From Neobacillus drentensis (lineage in GTDB: Bacteria > Bacillota > Bacilli > Bacillales > Cytobacillaceae), in contig NZ_CP091110.1 of NCBI RefSeq assembly GCF_021560175.1, positions 4,590,501-4,654,500 of the forward strand: a stretch of 64,000 nt of DNA, read 5' to 3'. Below the pieces are notes generated by a model. It worked only from the letters and a program-made list of their open reading frames with translations, had not been told where the DNA came from and did no database searches. Below, piece after piece: positions 28,811 to 36,471 of this stretch (position 1 is the stretch's first letter; each line of letters starts with the position of its first letter). The position numbers and the translations under genes were made by a program.

Positions 28811-29084
28811 TAAGCGTACACCTCATTAGCTCTAAATAAAATGATGGATGTAGGACCACCATTTTCTTTTCTTGTACCATCATAACCAATTTCCCCCCTT
28901 GTTTCAAAAGAAAAAGTGAAACAGGACGAATTTAATCAACAAAAACACTTTATATCTTATTATCCTTCATATATCGACAATACATGAGATTCAAATACAA
29001 TTACTTTTTGATTAATTTAAAGGATTTGCCTTTTGCAGGTATTTATATAAATACTTTTCGACAAATTCCAACATTCCCACCTTC
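28811..29084. other. AT-rich intergenic region upstream of yqeG
   Basis: This stretch must contain the promoter of the yqeG operon on the minus strand. A possible 32-residue leader ORF (28785-28883, minus) with a GGGGGG site overlaps the yqeG start in another frame. Otherwise only AT-rich sequence is seen. Confidence 0.4.
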
Positions 29085-29183
29085 TGTGGATAACCTTATT
29101 AACATTATACCCATTGAATAATTTACATTTTATTACTTTATAAACAAATTAATCACAAGTTATCCACTTGAAACTGTGGATAA
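29085..29183. promoter_or_regulatory. DnaA-box cluster upstream of sda
   Basis: Two exact DnaA boxes (TTATCCACA on the minus strand at 29085-29093 and 29175-29183) flank a one-mismatch box (TTATCCACT) on the plus strand at 29160-29168. In B. subtilis, sda is controlled by DnaA through boxes in front of the gene, linking replication status to the block on sporulation. The AT-rich surroundings are also typical of DnaA-binding clusters. Confidence 0.85.
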
Positions 29184-29306
29184 CGAGAACGATTGTTCTA
29201 AAGGAATTAATTTGGTAGATTTAGGTTACAGCATTTGAACTTACCAATTTATGTTTTGTTCTTATAAAATAGAACCATTTATTCTAAATCGGAAGGGGAT
29301 TCTGAT

Positions 29307-29447
29307 ATGCGGAACCTGTCAGATGAATTATTAATTGAATCATATTTTAAAGCAAGAGAGCTAAACTTAAGCCCGGAATTTATCGGTCTCATTGAATCTG
29401 AGATGCACCGACGCTCTTTATACAATAAAATTAAAAAGTCTTCTTAA
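29307..29447 (+). CDS. sda: Sporulation histidine kinase inhibitor Sda
   Basis: Sda is a small helical hairpin protein that binds the dimerisation domain of sporulation kinases (KinA and others) and stops phosphorelay activation while DNA is damaged or being replicated. The 46-residue product begins [20 protein letters not shown], almost the same as B. subtilis Sda, and is the right length. The ATG follows GGAAGGGG by six bases. A DnaA-box cluster lies 124-222 bases upstream. A TTACCA, 16 bases, TATAAA promoter is possible near 29245. Confidence 0.95.
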   Translation: MRNLSDELLIESYFKARELNLSPEFIGLIESEMHRRSLYNKIKKSS

Positions 29448-29458
29448 TTGTGATACCT

Positions 29459-29485
29459 GCCCCTTTTGAGGGCTTTTCTTTTTTT
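29459..29485 (+). terminator. sda terminator
   Basis: GCCC and GGGC form a short stem around TTTTGA-type loop sequence, followed by TTTTC and T7 on the plus strand. Confidence 0.65.
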
Positions 29486-29510
29486 ACAGCGTAAATAACT
29501 ACAAACGAAC

Positions 29511-29535
29511 AACGGCGCCAGTAAAGCGCCGTTTT
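29511..29535. terminator. Hairpin between sda and psd
   Basis: AACGGCGC and GCGCCGTT form a perfect stem with a seven-base loop, followed by TT on the plus strand, just after the psd stop codon. It may end the psd transcript and back up the sda terminator. Confidence 0.65.
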
Positions 29536-29538
29536 GAA

Positions 29539-30321
29539 TTACTTTACTAGCATTCCGAGTCTTTCCCCAACCTTTAGCTCTTGCGGGGTATGAAGGGTTT
29601 CATCCATTTGAAAAGTACCTTTTTCAAATAAAAGGACCACTGTCGAACCAAAACTAAAGTAAGCCATTTCCCCGCCTTTTTCCAGCTCACTGCCTTTATG
29701 AGTGGTCTCAATTGAATTTACAAACATTGCTCCAACCTTCACGATGGCAACATGACCACCGTTTGTTTTCACTTCGGTTATGACTCGATAGTTTTTAGAT
29801 AGGGCTTGCCGTCCGTATTTTAATCCCCATTTATTAACTGGGTATGATTTTGAGCCAAGCTGCCATTGTTTAGTAACAGTCCCATTGACAGGACTATGGA
29901 TTCGATGGTAGTGGCTTGGACTCAAATATAAAACCATATATGTACCATTCAGATACTTGACCAAGGTATCAGGATCACCGAGCATCTCACCAATTGAATA
30001 GGTTTTCCCTTTGACAACGATGTCACTGGTTTCTTTAATGTTCCCTACATCTTCCAAAACGGCATCAACAGGGCTGACTACTGAATCAGCCTGTTGGTCA
30101 ATTGCCCTGGCCTCTTTTTTTAACGTCCTCACAAATAGATCATGCAAGGTTGGATAATCAGACAGTCCTTTATCCATTTCCTCTAGATTTAATTGATAAA
30201 TCCTTGCGAAGGATGGGACAACAAAACGACTGACCGGCGAACGGGCAAACTTTTTTAAAATCCCAGATGACCACCTTCCATTGGTCAATTCTATTAATAG
30301 CCGATAAAAACCTTGCAACAT
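29539..30321 (-). CDS. psd: Phosphatidylserine decarboxylase proenzyme
   Basis: Psd makes phosphatidylethanolamine by decarboxylating phosphatidylserine, using a pyruvoyl group formed by self-cleavage. The 260-residue protein contains the cleavage motif as FGST near residue 224; the serine becomes the pyruvoyl group, and LGST is usual, so only the first residue differs. YLSPSHYHRIHSPVNG, with the conserved histidines, lies near residue 135. Length is typical of the bacterial short form. The ATG follows GGGGGTA. The gene is divergent from pssA, which supplies its substrate. Confidence 0.95.
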   Translation of the reverse strand: MLQGFYRLLIELTNGRWSSGILKKFARSPVSRFVVPSFARIYQLNLEEMDKGLSDYPTLHDLFVRTLKKEARAIDQQADSVVSPVDAVLEDVGNIKETSDIVVKGKTYSIGEMLGDPDTLVKYLNGTYMVLYLSPSHYHRIHSPVNGTVTKQWQLGSKSYPVNKWGLKYGRQALSKNYRVITEVKTNGGHVAIVKVGAMFVNSIETTHKGSELEKGGEMAYFSFGSTVVLLFEKGTFQMDETLHTPQELKVGERLGMLVK

Positions 30322-30453
30322 GATAATACCCCCAAATAGTGTAAAAATACTCTTTACGGAATGACATAAAACCCGTAGAATTAAATATTATAGAATAATC
30401 TAGCTTAAAAATATATTCCCTTCTGTTTTTCAAAAAAAGGAGTGGTGTGGAGA

Positions 30454-30993
30454 ATGTTTTTATTGGATGTATTGGATCTCACAATAAAAAAACTGAAATC
30501 GCAAACAGCAAATGTTATTACCATAACAAACCTTTCACTGGGCGGATTTGCAATCGTGCTTGGTTTACATGGAAATTTACGTTTAAGCTTATTGCTCATT
30601 TTCATTGCCGCTCTGGCCGATCGCTTTGACGGCATGGTCGCCAGAAAGTTTAATATTGAATCTGAGTTAGGCAAACAATTAGATTCCATGAGTGATATTA
30701 TATCATTTGGAGTTGCACCAGCACTATTACTATATCAAGGTATTTTATCTGAATTTGGCGGACCTGGTTCATTTTTCACCGTATTTTACATCGCCTGCGG
30801 TGCTTTTCGACTAGCACGATTTAATGTTACGGAAAGTAACGGTTATTTTACTGGATTACCCATAACGGCGGCTGGCTGCCTGGCAACCTTAAGTTTTCTG
30901 GCAATCCCCTACCTCCCTTCACAAACCTTCTTGTTTATTATGATTATTTTATCATTTCTAATGGTAAGTTCCTTTAAACTAAAAAAAGTATAA
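30454..30993 (+). CDS. pssA: CDP-diacylglycerol--serine O-phosphatidyltransferase
   Basis: PssA makes phosphatidylserine from CDP-diacylglycerol and serine. The 179-residue membrane protein carries the CDP-alcohol phosphotransferase signature near residues 50-80 (DRFDGMVARKF, then GKQLDSMSD), which matches DG-x2-AR-x8-G-x3-D-x3-D. About five further hydrophobic segments follow. The ATG at 30454 is chosen, with AAGGAG about 11 bases upstream; GTG codons closer to that site are alternatives. It is back to back with psd. Confidence 0.9.
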   Translation: MFLLDVLDLTIKKLKSQTANVITITNLSLGGFAIVLGLHGNLRLSLLLIFIAALADRFDGMVARKFNIESELGKQLDSMSDIISFGVAPALLLYQGILSEFGGPGSFFTVFYIACGAFRLARFNVTESNGYFTGLPITAAGCLATLSFLAIPYLPSQTFLFIMIILSFLMVSSFKLKKV

Positions 30994-31012
30994 TGGTAAA
31001 AATACTTCAAAA

Positions 31013-31058
31013 AAAAGTGACCTTTTTAGCGGCAAGCTAGAGGGTCATTTTTATTTTT
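31013..31058 (+). terminator. pssA terminator
   Basis: AAGTGACC pairs with GGGTCATTT across a loop of about 18 bases and is followed by a T-rich run on the plus strand, 20 bases after the pssA stop. Confidence 0.7.
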
Positions 31059-31096
31059 TGGCAATGTGAATTAAGATTATTTATTTAACACATCTT

Positions 31097-31223
31097 GATT
31101 GAAGCGGAAGGCGCGCAGACTCCTGCGGGAGTACGGAGCAGGGGAGACCCCACAGGCGCATTAGCGCCGAGGAGGCTCCCCGCTACGCCCGCGAACCGCT
31201 CGCGCCTGGAGCGGAAATCAACA
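31097..31223. repeat. GC-rich palindromic dispersed repeat, copy 2
   Basis: This copy begins TTGATTGAAGCGGAAGGCGC and ends GCCTGGAGCGGAAATCAAC. Read in reverse complement it aligns with 18962-19094; for example ACTCCTGCGGGAGTACGG and GGGGAGACCCCACAGGCGC occur in both. It fills most of the 346-base gap between pssA and sigK and has the same internal inverted repeats. Sequence between it and sigK has no clear gene. Confidence 0.85.
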
Positions 31224-31339
31224 ACCAAGTAAACACACCTTTTTATAAATAAAATTAACAGGACAGACACAATTTTTTGTTTTTTTCATAGGAATTAATA
31301 AGTGGGCTAAAGTCCAATAAAGCACGGGGGTGGACGTAG

Positions 31340-32053
31340 ATGACTGGAATCTTAACAGCTCTCGGATATTTAATGAAGGAATTTTTATTTCTTGTTTCTT
31401 ATGTAAAAAATAATGCCTTTCCCCAGCCCCTCTCTGCGGCGGAAGAAAGAAAGTATTTACGGTTAATGGCAGAAGGGGATGCACACGCACGTAATATGTT
31501 AATTGAACACAATTTACGACTTGTCGCTCATATTGTAAAAAAGTTCGAAAATACCGGCGAGGATTCAGAAGATTTGATTTCGATTGGAACTATAGGTTTA
31601 ATCAAGGCAATCGAGAGCTATTCAGAGGGGAAAGGAACAAAACTTGCAACCTATGCAGCAAGATGTATTGAAAATGAGATTTTAATGCATCTAAGGGCGC
31701 TAAAAAAGACGAAAAAGGATGTTTCACTGCATGACCCGATTGGTCAGGATAAAGAGGGCAATGAAATTTCATTAATTGACGTGCTGAAATCCGAATCAGA
31801 AGATGTAGTAGATACCATTCAACTTAACATGGAGTTAGAAAAAATCAAGAAATATATCGAAGTACTTGATGACAGAGAAAAGGAAGTGATTATTGGCCGC
31901 TTCGGCCTGGATTTAAAAAAAGAAAAAACGCAGCGTGAGATTGCTAAAGAGTTAGGAATATCAAGGAGCTATGTCTCGAGGATTGAAAAACGGGCATTGA
32001 TGAAAATGTTCCATGAGTTCTACCGTGCTGAGAAAGAAAGGAAGAAGAGATAA
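31340..32053 (+). CDS. sigK: RNA polymerase sporulation sigma factor SigK
   Basis: SigK drives late mother-cell genes (coat, cortex, mother-cell lysis). The 237-residue protein starts with the hydrophobic pro-sequence [20 protein letters not shown], followed by [11 protein letters not shown], matching pro-SigK; cleavage removes about the first 20 residues. Regions 2 ([18 protein letters not shown]), 3 and 4 ([24 protein letters not shown]) are complete. Unlike B. subtilis 168, the gene is in one piece with no skin element. The ATG follows GGGGGTGG. A possible mother-cell promoter (CATAGGAAT near 31286) is weak. Confidence 0.97.
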   Translation: MTGILTALGYLMKEFLFLVSYVKNNAFPQPLSAAEERKYLRLMAEGDAHARNMLIEHNLRLVAHIVKKFENTGEDSEDLISIGTIGLIKAIESYSEGKGTKLATYAARCIENEILMHLRALKKTKKDVSLHDPIGQDKEGNEISLIDVLKSESEDVVDTIQLNMELEKIKKYIEVLDDREKEVIIGRFGLDLKKEKTQREIAKELGISRSYVSRIEKRALMKMFHEFYRAEKERKKR

Positions 32054-32088
32054 CCCCATTTGAAAGCGAATAATAATAAAGGATTGTT

Positions 32089-32123
32089 CCAAAAGAGCAG
32101 GATTTCTCCTCCTGCCCTTTTGG
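32089..32123. terminator. Terminator between sigK and the lipoprotein gene
   Basis: CCAAAAGAGCAGGA pairs with TCCTGCCCTTTTGG (one bulge) with a short loop. It lies between converging genes and can serve both strands. Confidence 0.75.
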
Positions 32124-32130
32124 TTTGGAT

Positions 32131-33087
32131 TTATTTATTTTTACCGTCCGACAACAAATTGTTCCAAGTTTTCCCGCCATCAGTGGATTCATATAGGTCA
32201 TTTTTGTATGTTGTAAAAGCGATCTGGTTAGTATTTTTAGGATTAACAGCCAAATAAGTAATGGGATTATCATAATCAAGGAACGGAATAATCAGATTAG
32301 CCTGTTCACCTGTTACGGGTGAAATCGTTTTTAATAGAATTTTCTCATCTTCCACACTGGAAAAAAGAAGTGAATCGTCACTGAAGGTTAATGCTGTTAC
32401 CATAAACGGCCCTGTGATTAGTTTCATGGTGTTCCCGTTATCGGTTGAAAAATAGATACCCGATCTTGTTGACATGGCCATGGTATTTCCATTAGTCGGA
32501 TGAACCGCCATCATCCCCATAGAATCAGCAGAAAAATTTTTAAAAGCACTTTTCTTCCATGTCTTCCCGTTATCGGTCGAATAGTTTACACCGAGATTGA
32601 CAGGACCACTTTGCTCTTCACCAATTACATATAGTCCATTTCCTGTGTAACTAGCCGCCGTAAAATGAAAGTTTGCTTTGTCATAAAAAGCCAGCTTCTG
32701 AAGGGTTTTCCCCTTATTAACACTTCTTACTAGACCGAGCGGGTCCTTCAAGCCCGAACCTTTTTGCGGATGTCCACTGGCTATAAACCCCGTTTCAATC
32801 GCCTGAAACCCAATGTAGTCATGTTGATTTGTTGTTGTTTTGTACCATTTTTTATCTTTATAAAGTTTTAAACCATCATTTGCGGCTATATATAGAGCGG
32901 TGTCGTTGCCAGGATAGCCAATCCCGCGGATATTTTTTAGCTTCAGGTCCCCTGCCTCCACGATATGAAAAGGCGCTTTACTTTTCGAACTCGTTACTTT
33001 TTTCTCCTGACTCTGATTAGTGCAGCCTGATGTAATTAGCACTACTCCTAAAAGAACAGCAAGAAAAATTTTACTATTAAGCTTCAT
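32131..33087 (-). CDS. Beta-propeller lipoprotein (F510_1955 / sialidase-like fold)
   Basis: This 318-residue protein has a lipoprotein signal (hydrophobic residues 5-19, then SGC with the lipidated cysteine at about 22). Repeated STDNGKTWK-like blades follow (GVNYSTDNGKTWKK, IYFSTDNGNTMK, LYESTDGGKTWNN), typical of Asp-box beta-propellers. NCBI-style naming would be F510_1955 family glycosylhydrolase, but no glycosidase activity can be shown from sequence; a structural or binding role at the outer membrane face is equally possible. The ATG follows TAGGAGG. It lies 48 bases after a response regulator gene on the same strand, so the two probably form an operon. Confidence 0.85.
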   Translation of the reverse strand: MKLNSKIFLAVLLGVVLITSGCTNQSQEKKVTSSKSKAPFHIVEAGDLKLKNIRGIGYPGNDTALYIAANDGLKLYKDKKWYKTTTNQHDYIGFQAIETGFIASGHPQKGSGLKDPLGLVRSVNKGKTLQKLAFYDKANFHFTAASYTGNGLYVIGEEQSGPVNLGVNYSTDNGKTWKKSAFKNFSADSMGMMAVHPTNGNTMAMSTRSGIYFSTDNGNTMKLITGPFMVTALTFSDDSLLFSSVEDEKILLKTISPVTGEQANLIIPFLDYDNPITYLAVNPKNTNQIAFTTYKNDLYESTDGGKTWNNLLSDGKNK

Positions 33088-33135
33088 ATTATCCTCCTAA
33101 TAAGAATTCATATTAAACTATGAGATATTTTTTTG

Positions 33136-33816
33136 TTAGAAATCGTTATCCATCCACTTATACCCCACTCCCCATACGGTTGTCAAATAATCCTCCACTG
33201 GAAAACCAGCTTTCCGTAATTTATCACGTAAATTACGGACATGGGAATCGATCGTCCGATCCTCAGTCAGTGCAGCATAGCCCCAAATCGTTGTTAAGAG
33301 ATGTTCACGCGTAAATACTTTATTTTTGTTTTTTAATAAAAGAGCCAACAAGGAAAATTCCTTTGGCGTGACCGAAATAGGCTGCTGTTTATAGGATACC
33401 TGGAAGGAATCTTCGTTTAAGCTTAATTCGTTAAAGAACACCAAACCACCAGACGCCTGTTTCCTTCTTAAAACAGCCTCAATTCGAGCAATCAATTCAT
33501 CTTCATCAAATGGCTTAGAAATATAATCATCTGCACCCATGTTTAACCCTTTTATGATATCTACTTTCTCACTGCGCGCCGTTAACATGATGATGGGGAT
33601 GTCATATTCTTTTCTAATTTTTACACAGGCATCCCAGCCGTTCATTTCTGGCATCATGACATCTAATAAAAGGAGATCTGCTTTATCTTCGTGCAAGTAC
33701 TGAATGGCCCCCGCTGCGGAGGTTTTTTTTATACATTGATACCCTTTTGGTGTTAAATAGAGGGATAGTAAGTCTAGCATTCTTGATTCATCGTCCACTA
33801 GCAAAATCTTGGTCAC
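33136..33816 (-). CDS. OmpR/PhoB-family response regulator, no adjacent kinase
   Basis: The 226-residue protein has a receiver domain (1-120) with acidic DDE near residues 8-10, the phospho-acceptor aspartate in LLLLDVMMPEMNGW near 52, IMLTARS near 80 and the KPF lysine near 101. A winged-helix DNA-binding domain (about 130-226) ends in TVWGVGYKW. The start is a GTG with GGAG 11 bases upstream. No sensor kinase gene is in the window, so its partner must be elsewhere. The lipoprotein gene follows on the same strand and may be a target or an accessory part of the signalling route. Confidence 0.93.
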   Translation of the reverse strand: MTKILLVDDESRMLDLLSLYLTPKGYQCIKKTSAAGAIQYLHEDKADLLLLDVMMPEMNGWDACVKIRKEYDIPIIMLTARSEKVDIIKGLNMGADDYISKPFDEDELIARIEAVLRRKQASGGLVFFNELSLNEDSFQVSYKQQPISVTPKEFSLLALLLKNKNKVFTREHLLTTIWGYAALTEDRTIDSHVRNLRDKLRKAGFPVEDYLTTVWGVGYKWMDNDF

Positions 33817-34034
33817 TTGATTTCAACTCCAGCTTTATAAATGTTGATAAAATTATACTATAAACAAGACCACAAATTTCTAGATTTATTTGTATTAAAT
33901 GGGACAAACCGTTTGCCAGCCGGCATAGTTGTTCTCAACCTTACTCGCATCGGTCATTTTTATAAAAGTGAAAGTTAGAGAATTTTTCGATAAATGATTA
34001 TAATGTAAAAGGACATAATTGAGGAGGTACAACG

Positions 34035-35834
34035 ATGACAGTCAATACATATTCAGAAGTATGGAATCTTGATGTATTTTTTCCAGGAGGAAGTGATTCT
34101 GAAGAATTAGAAAAATTTTTGGTTCAAACGGAGGAAAGTATTAAAAGGTTGGAAGAAAAGGTAAATAATTGGACACCTGTTAATTCAGTCGAGGACAGCC
34201 AATACCTGCAGGAGCTCTTACGTAATTTAGAAGAGGCAGCAAAGCAGTTAACTCAGGCAGGAGCGTTTATTGGCTGCTTATTAGCACAAAACACAAAAGA
34301 TAAAAAGGCGTATTCTCTTGATGCCAAAGTAACGAGTTTGGGGGCTGTATTTCAAACCGCATTAGGTTCGCTGGACTATCAATTAACGACGATTGATGAT
34401 TCTGTCTGGGAGCAGTTAGTTGCTAAGAAGCCGTTAAAAGAATTTAGCTTCGTATTAACAGAGAGCCGAGAAAAGGCTAAAGAGAAGCTTTCAAAAGAAG
34501 AAGAAGCAATAATCAGCATGCTTGAAGTTGACGGCTATCATAGCTGGGGTCAACTATACGATTTAATTGTAAGTAAAATTAAAATCCCTTTTAATGAAAA
34601 CGGTATGGAACAACAACTTTCCGTTGGCCAAGCTTTTAATAAATTCTCAACCCCCGACCGCGAAGTTCGGGCTGCGATTTTTAGGAAATGGGAGCAAGCC
34701 TGGGGAAATCAAGCAGACATTCTTGCCAAAACGCTTAATCATCTTGCCGGATTCCGGTTAAGTGTTTATCAAAAACGAGGCTGGGAAGATGTTTTAAAAG
34801 AGCCGCTCAGCATTAACCGGATGGAAAAAGTCACGTTGGAAACGATGTGGTCAGTGATCTCGGAATCTAAACAAAAGCTCGTTGATTACTTGGAGCGCAA
34901 GGCTAAACTATTAGGGCTAAAGAAGTTATCCTGGTTTGATTTAGATGCTCCATATGGTAAAACAGAAACAAAGGTACCTTATCAAGAAGGGGCCAAATTC
35001 ATTGAAGAGAACTTTGCCCTGTTTGGCGAAAAGCTCGCTGCTTTTACGGAAAATGCTTTTCTCGAACGCTGGATTGAAGCGGAGGATCGCCCAGGGAAAG
35101 CACCTGGAGGTTTTTGTACTGATTTTCCTGTGAAAGAACAATCACGGATATTTATGACCTATTCCGGTACGCCCTCCAATGTCTCTACACTAGCACATGA
35201 ACTCGGACATGCATTTCATTCCTATGCAATGCGGGATGTTCCCTATCTTAATTGCAACTATGCCATGAATGTGGCAGAAACAGCCTCGACCTTTGCCGAA
35301 ATGATTGTTGCAGATGCGGCTGTAAAAAATGCTAAGGACGAAGAAGAAAAACTGGTTCTATTAGATGATAAAATCCAGCGGACGGTTGCTCTGCTCATGA
35401 ATATCCATGCACGCTTCTTGTTTGAGGTTAATTTTTATCAAGAGCGAAAACTTGGTACTGTGGCTGCAGATAGAATCAGTGAATTGATGTTGGCTGCCCA
35501 AAAAGAGGCTTATGGCGATGCGTTGGAGGAATATCACCCACTATTTTGGGCTTCAAAGCTGCACTTTTTTATCACGGATGTACCGTTTTATAACTTTCCC
35601 TATACATTTGGCTACCTTTTCTCGCTGGGTATTTATGCTCAGGCACTTGAAGAAGGCAAAGGGTATGAGGAAAAATACATTGCCCTGTTAAAAGACACTG
35701 CCTCCATGAAGGTAGAGGAGTTAGCACGAAAACATTTACAAGTGGATTTAACACAAAAAGATTTTTGGGAAAAAGCAGTAGGCACATGTCTGGCAGATAT
35801 TGATGAGTTTATTAAGCTTACAGAAAATAAATAA
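34035..35834 (+). CDS. M3 family oligoendopeptidase (PepF-like)
   Basis: This 599-residue zinc metallopeptidase has the HELGH motif at residues 388-392 and the third zinc ligand in NVAETASTF, with E415. It lacks a signal peptide, so it acts in the cytoplasm, cleaving short peptides. The N-terminal oligopeptidase F domain (about 110-190) is present. A TATAAT -10 near 34005 stands in front, and AGGAGG lies seven bases before the ATG. It is a single gene that ends at a strong terminator. Confidence 0.93.
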   Translation: MTVNTYSEVWNLDVFFPGGSDSEELEKFLVQTEESIKRLEEKVNNWTPVNSVEDSQYLQELLRNLEEAAKQLTQAGAFIGCLLAQNTKDKKAYSLDAKVTSLGAVFQTALGSLDYQLTTIDDSVWEQLVAKKPLKEFSFVLTESREKAKEKLSKEEEAIISMLEVDGYHSWGQLYDLIVSKIKIPFNENGMEQQLSVGQAFNKFSTPDREVRAAIFRKWEQAWGNQADILAKTLNHLAGFRLSVYQKRGWEDVLKEPLSINRMEKVTLETMWSVISESKQKLVDYLERKAKLLGLKKLSWFDLDAPYGKTETKVPYQEGAKFIEENFALFGEKLAAFTENAFLERWIEAEDRPGKAPGGFCTDFPVKEQSRIFMTYSGTPSNVSTLAHELGHAFHSYAMRDVPYLNCNYAMNVAETASTFAEMIVADAAVKNAKDEEEKLVLLDDKIQRTVALLMNIHARFLFEVNFYQERKLGTVAADRISELMLAAQKEAYGDALEEYHPLFWASKLHFFITDVPFYNFPYTFGYLFSLGIYAQALEEGKGYEEKYIALLKDTASMKVEELARKHLQVDLTQKDFWEKAVGTCLADIDEFIKLTENK

Positions 35835-35843
35835 TAAATTCAT

Positions 35844-35885
35844 AAAAAATGAGCATTGGCCGTATATGTGCCAATGCTCATTTTT
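35844..35885 (+). terminator. Terminator after the M3 peptidase gene
   Basis: AAAAATGAGCATTGGC and GCCAATGCTCATTTTT form a 16-base stem around a nine-base loop. The symmetry lets it serve the minus-strand small ORF as well. Confidence 0.9.
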
Positions 35886-35890
35886 CTTCT

Positions 35891-35971
35891 TTATTCTACA
35901 CTAATCTCTGCTGAAATTACGCATCCAATCGCCCCAGTAATAACGAGAGCCATAACAACCATAAACATCAT
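35891..35971 (-). CDS. Possible 26-residue hydrophobic peptide
   Basis: The frame begins MMFMVVMALVITGAIGCVIS and ends with an acidic ISVE. It is a single membrane-length hydrophobic segment with almost no tail. An AAGGGGTGGAG ribosome site lies four bases upstream, and the frame is followed at once by a strong hairpin on its strand. I do not recognise a family. Short length means it could be chance, but the ribosome site and terminator favour a real membrane microprotein. Confidence 0.5.
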   Translation of the reverse strand: MMFMVVMALVITGAIGCVISAEISVE

Positions 35972-36105
35972 CTTCTCCACCCCTTAGAGATCGGTATATT
36001 CTAATTTGAATTTACCATATTTTCATAGTACCAATCTTAAGGAAAATTGAACATTTTGTTAACACTCATATTGCTGTTACCGACTGGCAACAAATTATCT
36101 CGTGA

Positions 36106-36174
36106 TTAATTCGTGTTTTTGGTTGTTTTCAGCAGTTTAAATAGTAATGATAAAAATAAGGGGTGCAGCGGCAT
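36106..36174 (-). CDS. Possible 22-residue amphipathic peptide
   Basis: The frame starts MPLHPLFLSLLFKLLK and ends with a polar TTKNTN. The leucine-rich first part could form a membrane-active helix. It has one of the best ribosome sites in the window, AGGAGGTAGAACAA before the ATG. It lies 26 bases after another small ORF on the same strand. I do not recognise the family; it could be a small membrane peptide, a type I toxin-like peptide or a chance ORF. Confidence 0.45.
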   Translation of the reverse strand: MPLHPLFLSLLFKLLKTTKNTN

Positions 36175-36200
36175 TTGTTCTACCTCCTATTTTTTCTTGA

Positions 36201-36263
36201 CTAGGTGGTATCTTTCATACCCCATAAGCTAGCTCCTCGGCCTTGCATTAGAAAAAACATCAT
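36201..36263 (-). CDS. Possible 20-residue peptide
   Basis: The frame reads MMFFLMQGRGASLWGMKDTT, preceded by AAAGGTGG eight bases before the double ATG. It lies between the YrzI genes and the 22-residue ORF, all on the same strand. There is no recognised family. The good ribosome site is the main support. Confidence 0.4.
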   Translation of the reverse strand: MMFFLMQGRGASLWGMKDTT

Positions 36264-36302
36264 ATAAAAAACCACCTTTCTTCGCGTTATTTTTAGCTGC
36301 AA

Positions 36303-36443
36303 CTACATCATGCGATACATTGAGATTTGCCGGTCTTTATTTTGTTCATAAAGCTTTTCAACCATCTCTTGATGGGCAGCTTCTTGTGTGCTGATTTTTC
36401 GTTTAGAGATGGTAATCGTTAAAAATAAGATATTTAGCGTCAT
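36303..36443 (-). CDS. yrzI: YrzI family small protein, copy 1
   Basis: The 46-residue protein starts MTLNILFLTITISKRKISTQ and ends KDRQISMYRMM. It has a hydrophobic N-terminal strand or membrane part (residues 3-12), then a charged helix. It resembles the YrzI family, and B. subtilis yrzI is also close to yrhC. A second copy lies 28 bases upstream on the same strand, and the two share most residues, so this is a tandem duplication. The ribosome site is AAAGGATGTG. Function is unknown. Confidence 0.75.
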   Translation of the reverse strand: MTLNILFLTITISKRKISTQEAAHQEMVEKLYEQNKDRQISMYRMM

Positions 36444-36471
36444 TTTGTTTCACATCCTTTTTCAAGCAAAA

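Noticed and set aside
31085..31490. Minus-strand ORFs of 61 and 90 codons near sigK
   Set aside because: The first is an open frame through repeat copy 2, the second runs antisense to the sigK start. Neither has a credible ribosome site.
31340..32053. Possible split or frameshifted sigK, as in B. subtilis
   Set aside because: The reading frame is continuous from pro-sequence to the C-terminal helix-turn-helix, with no recombinase site or gap.
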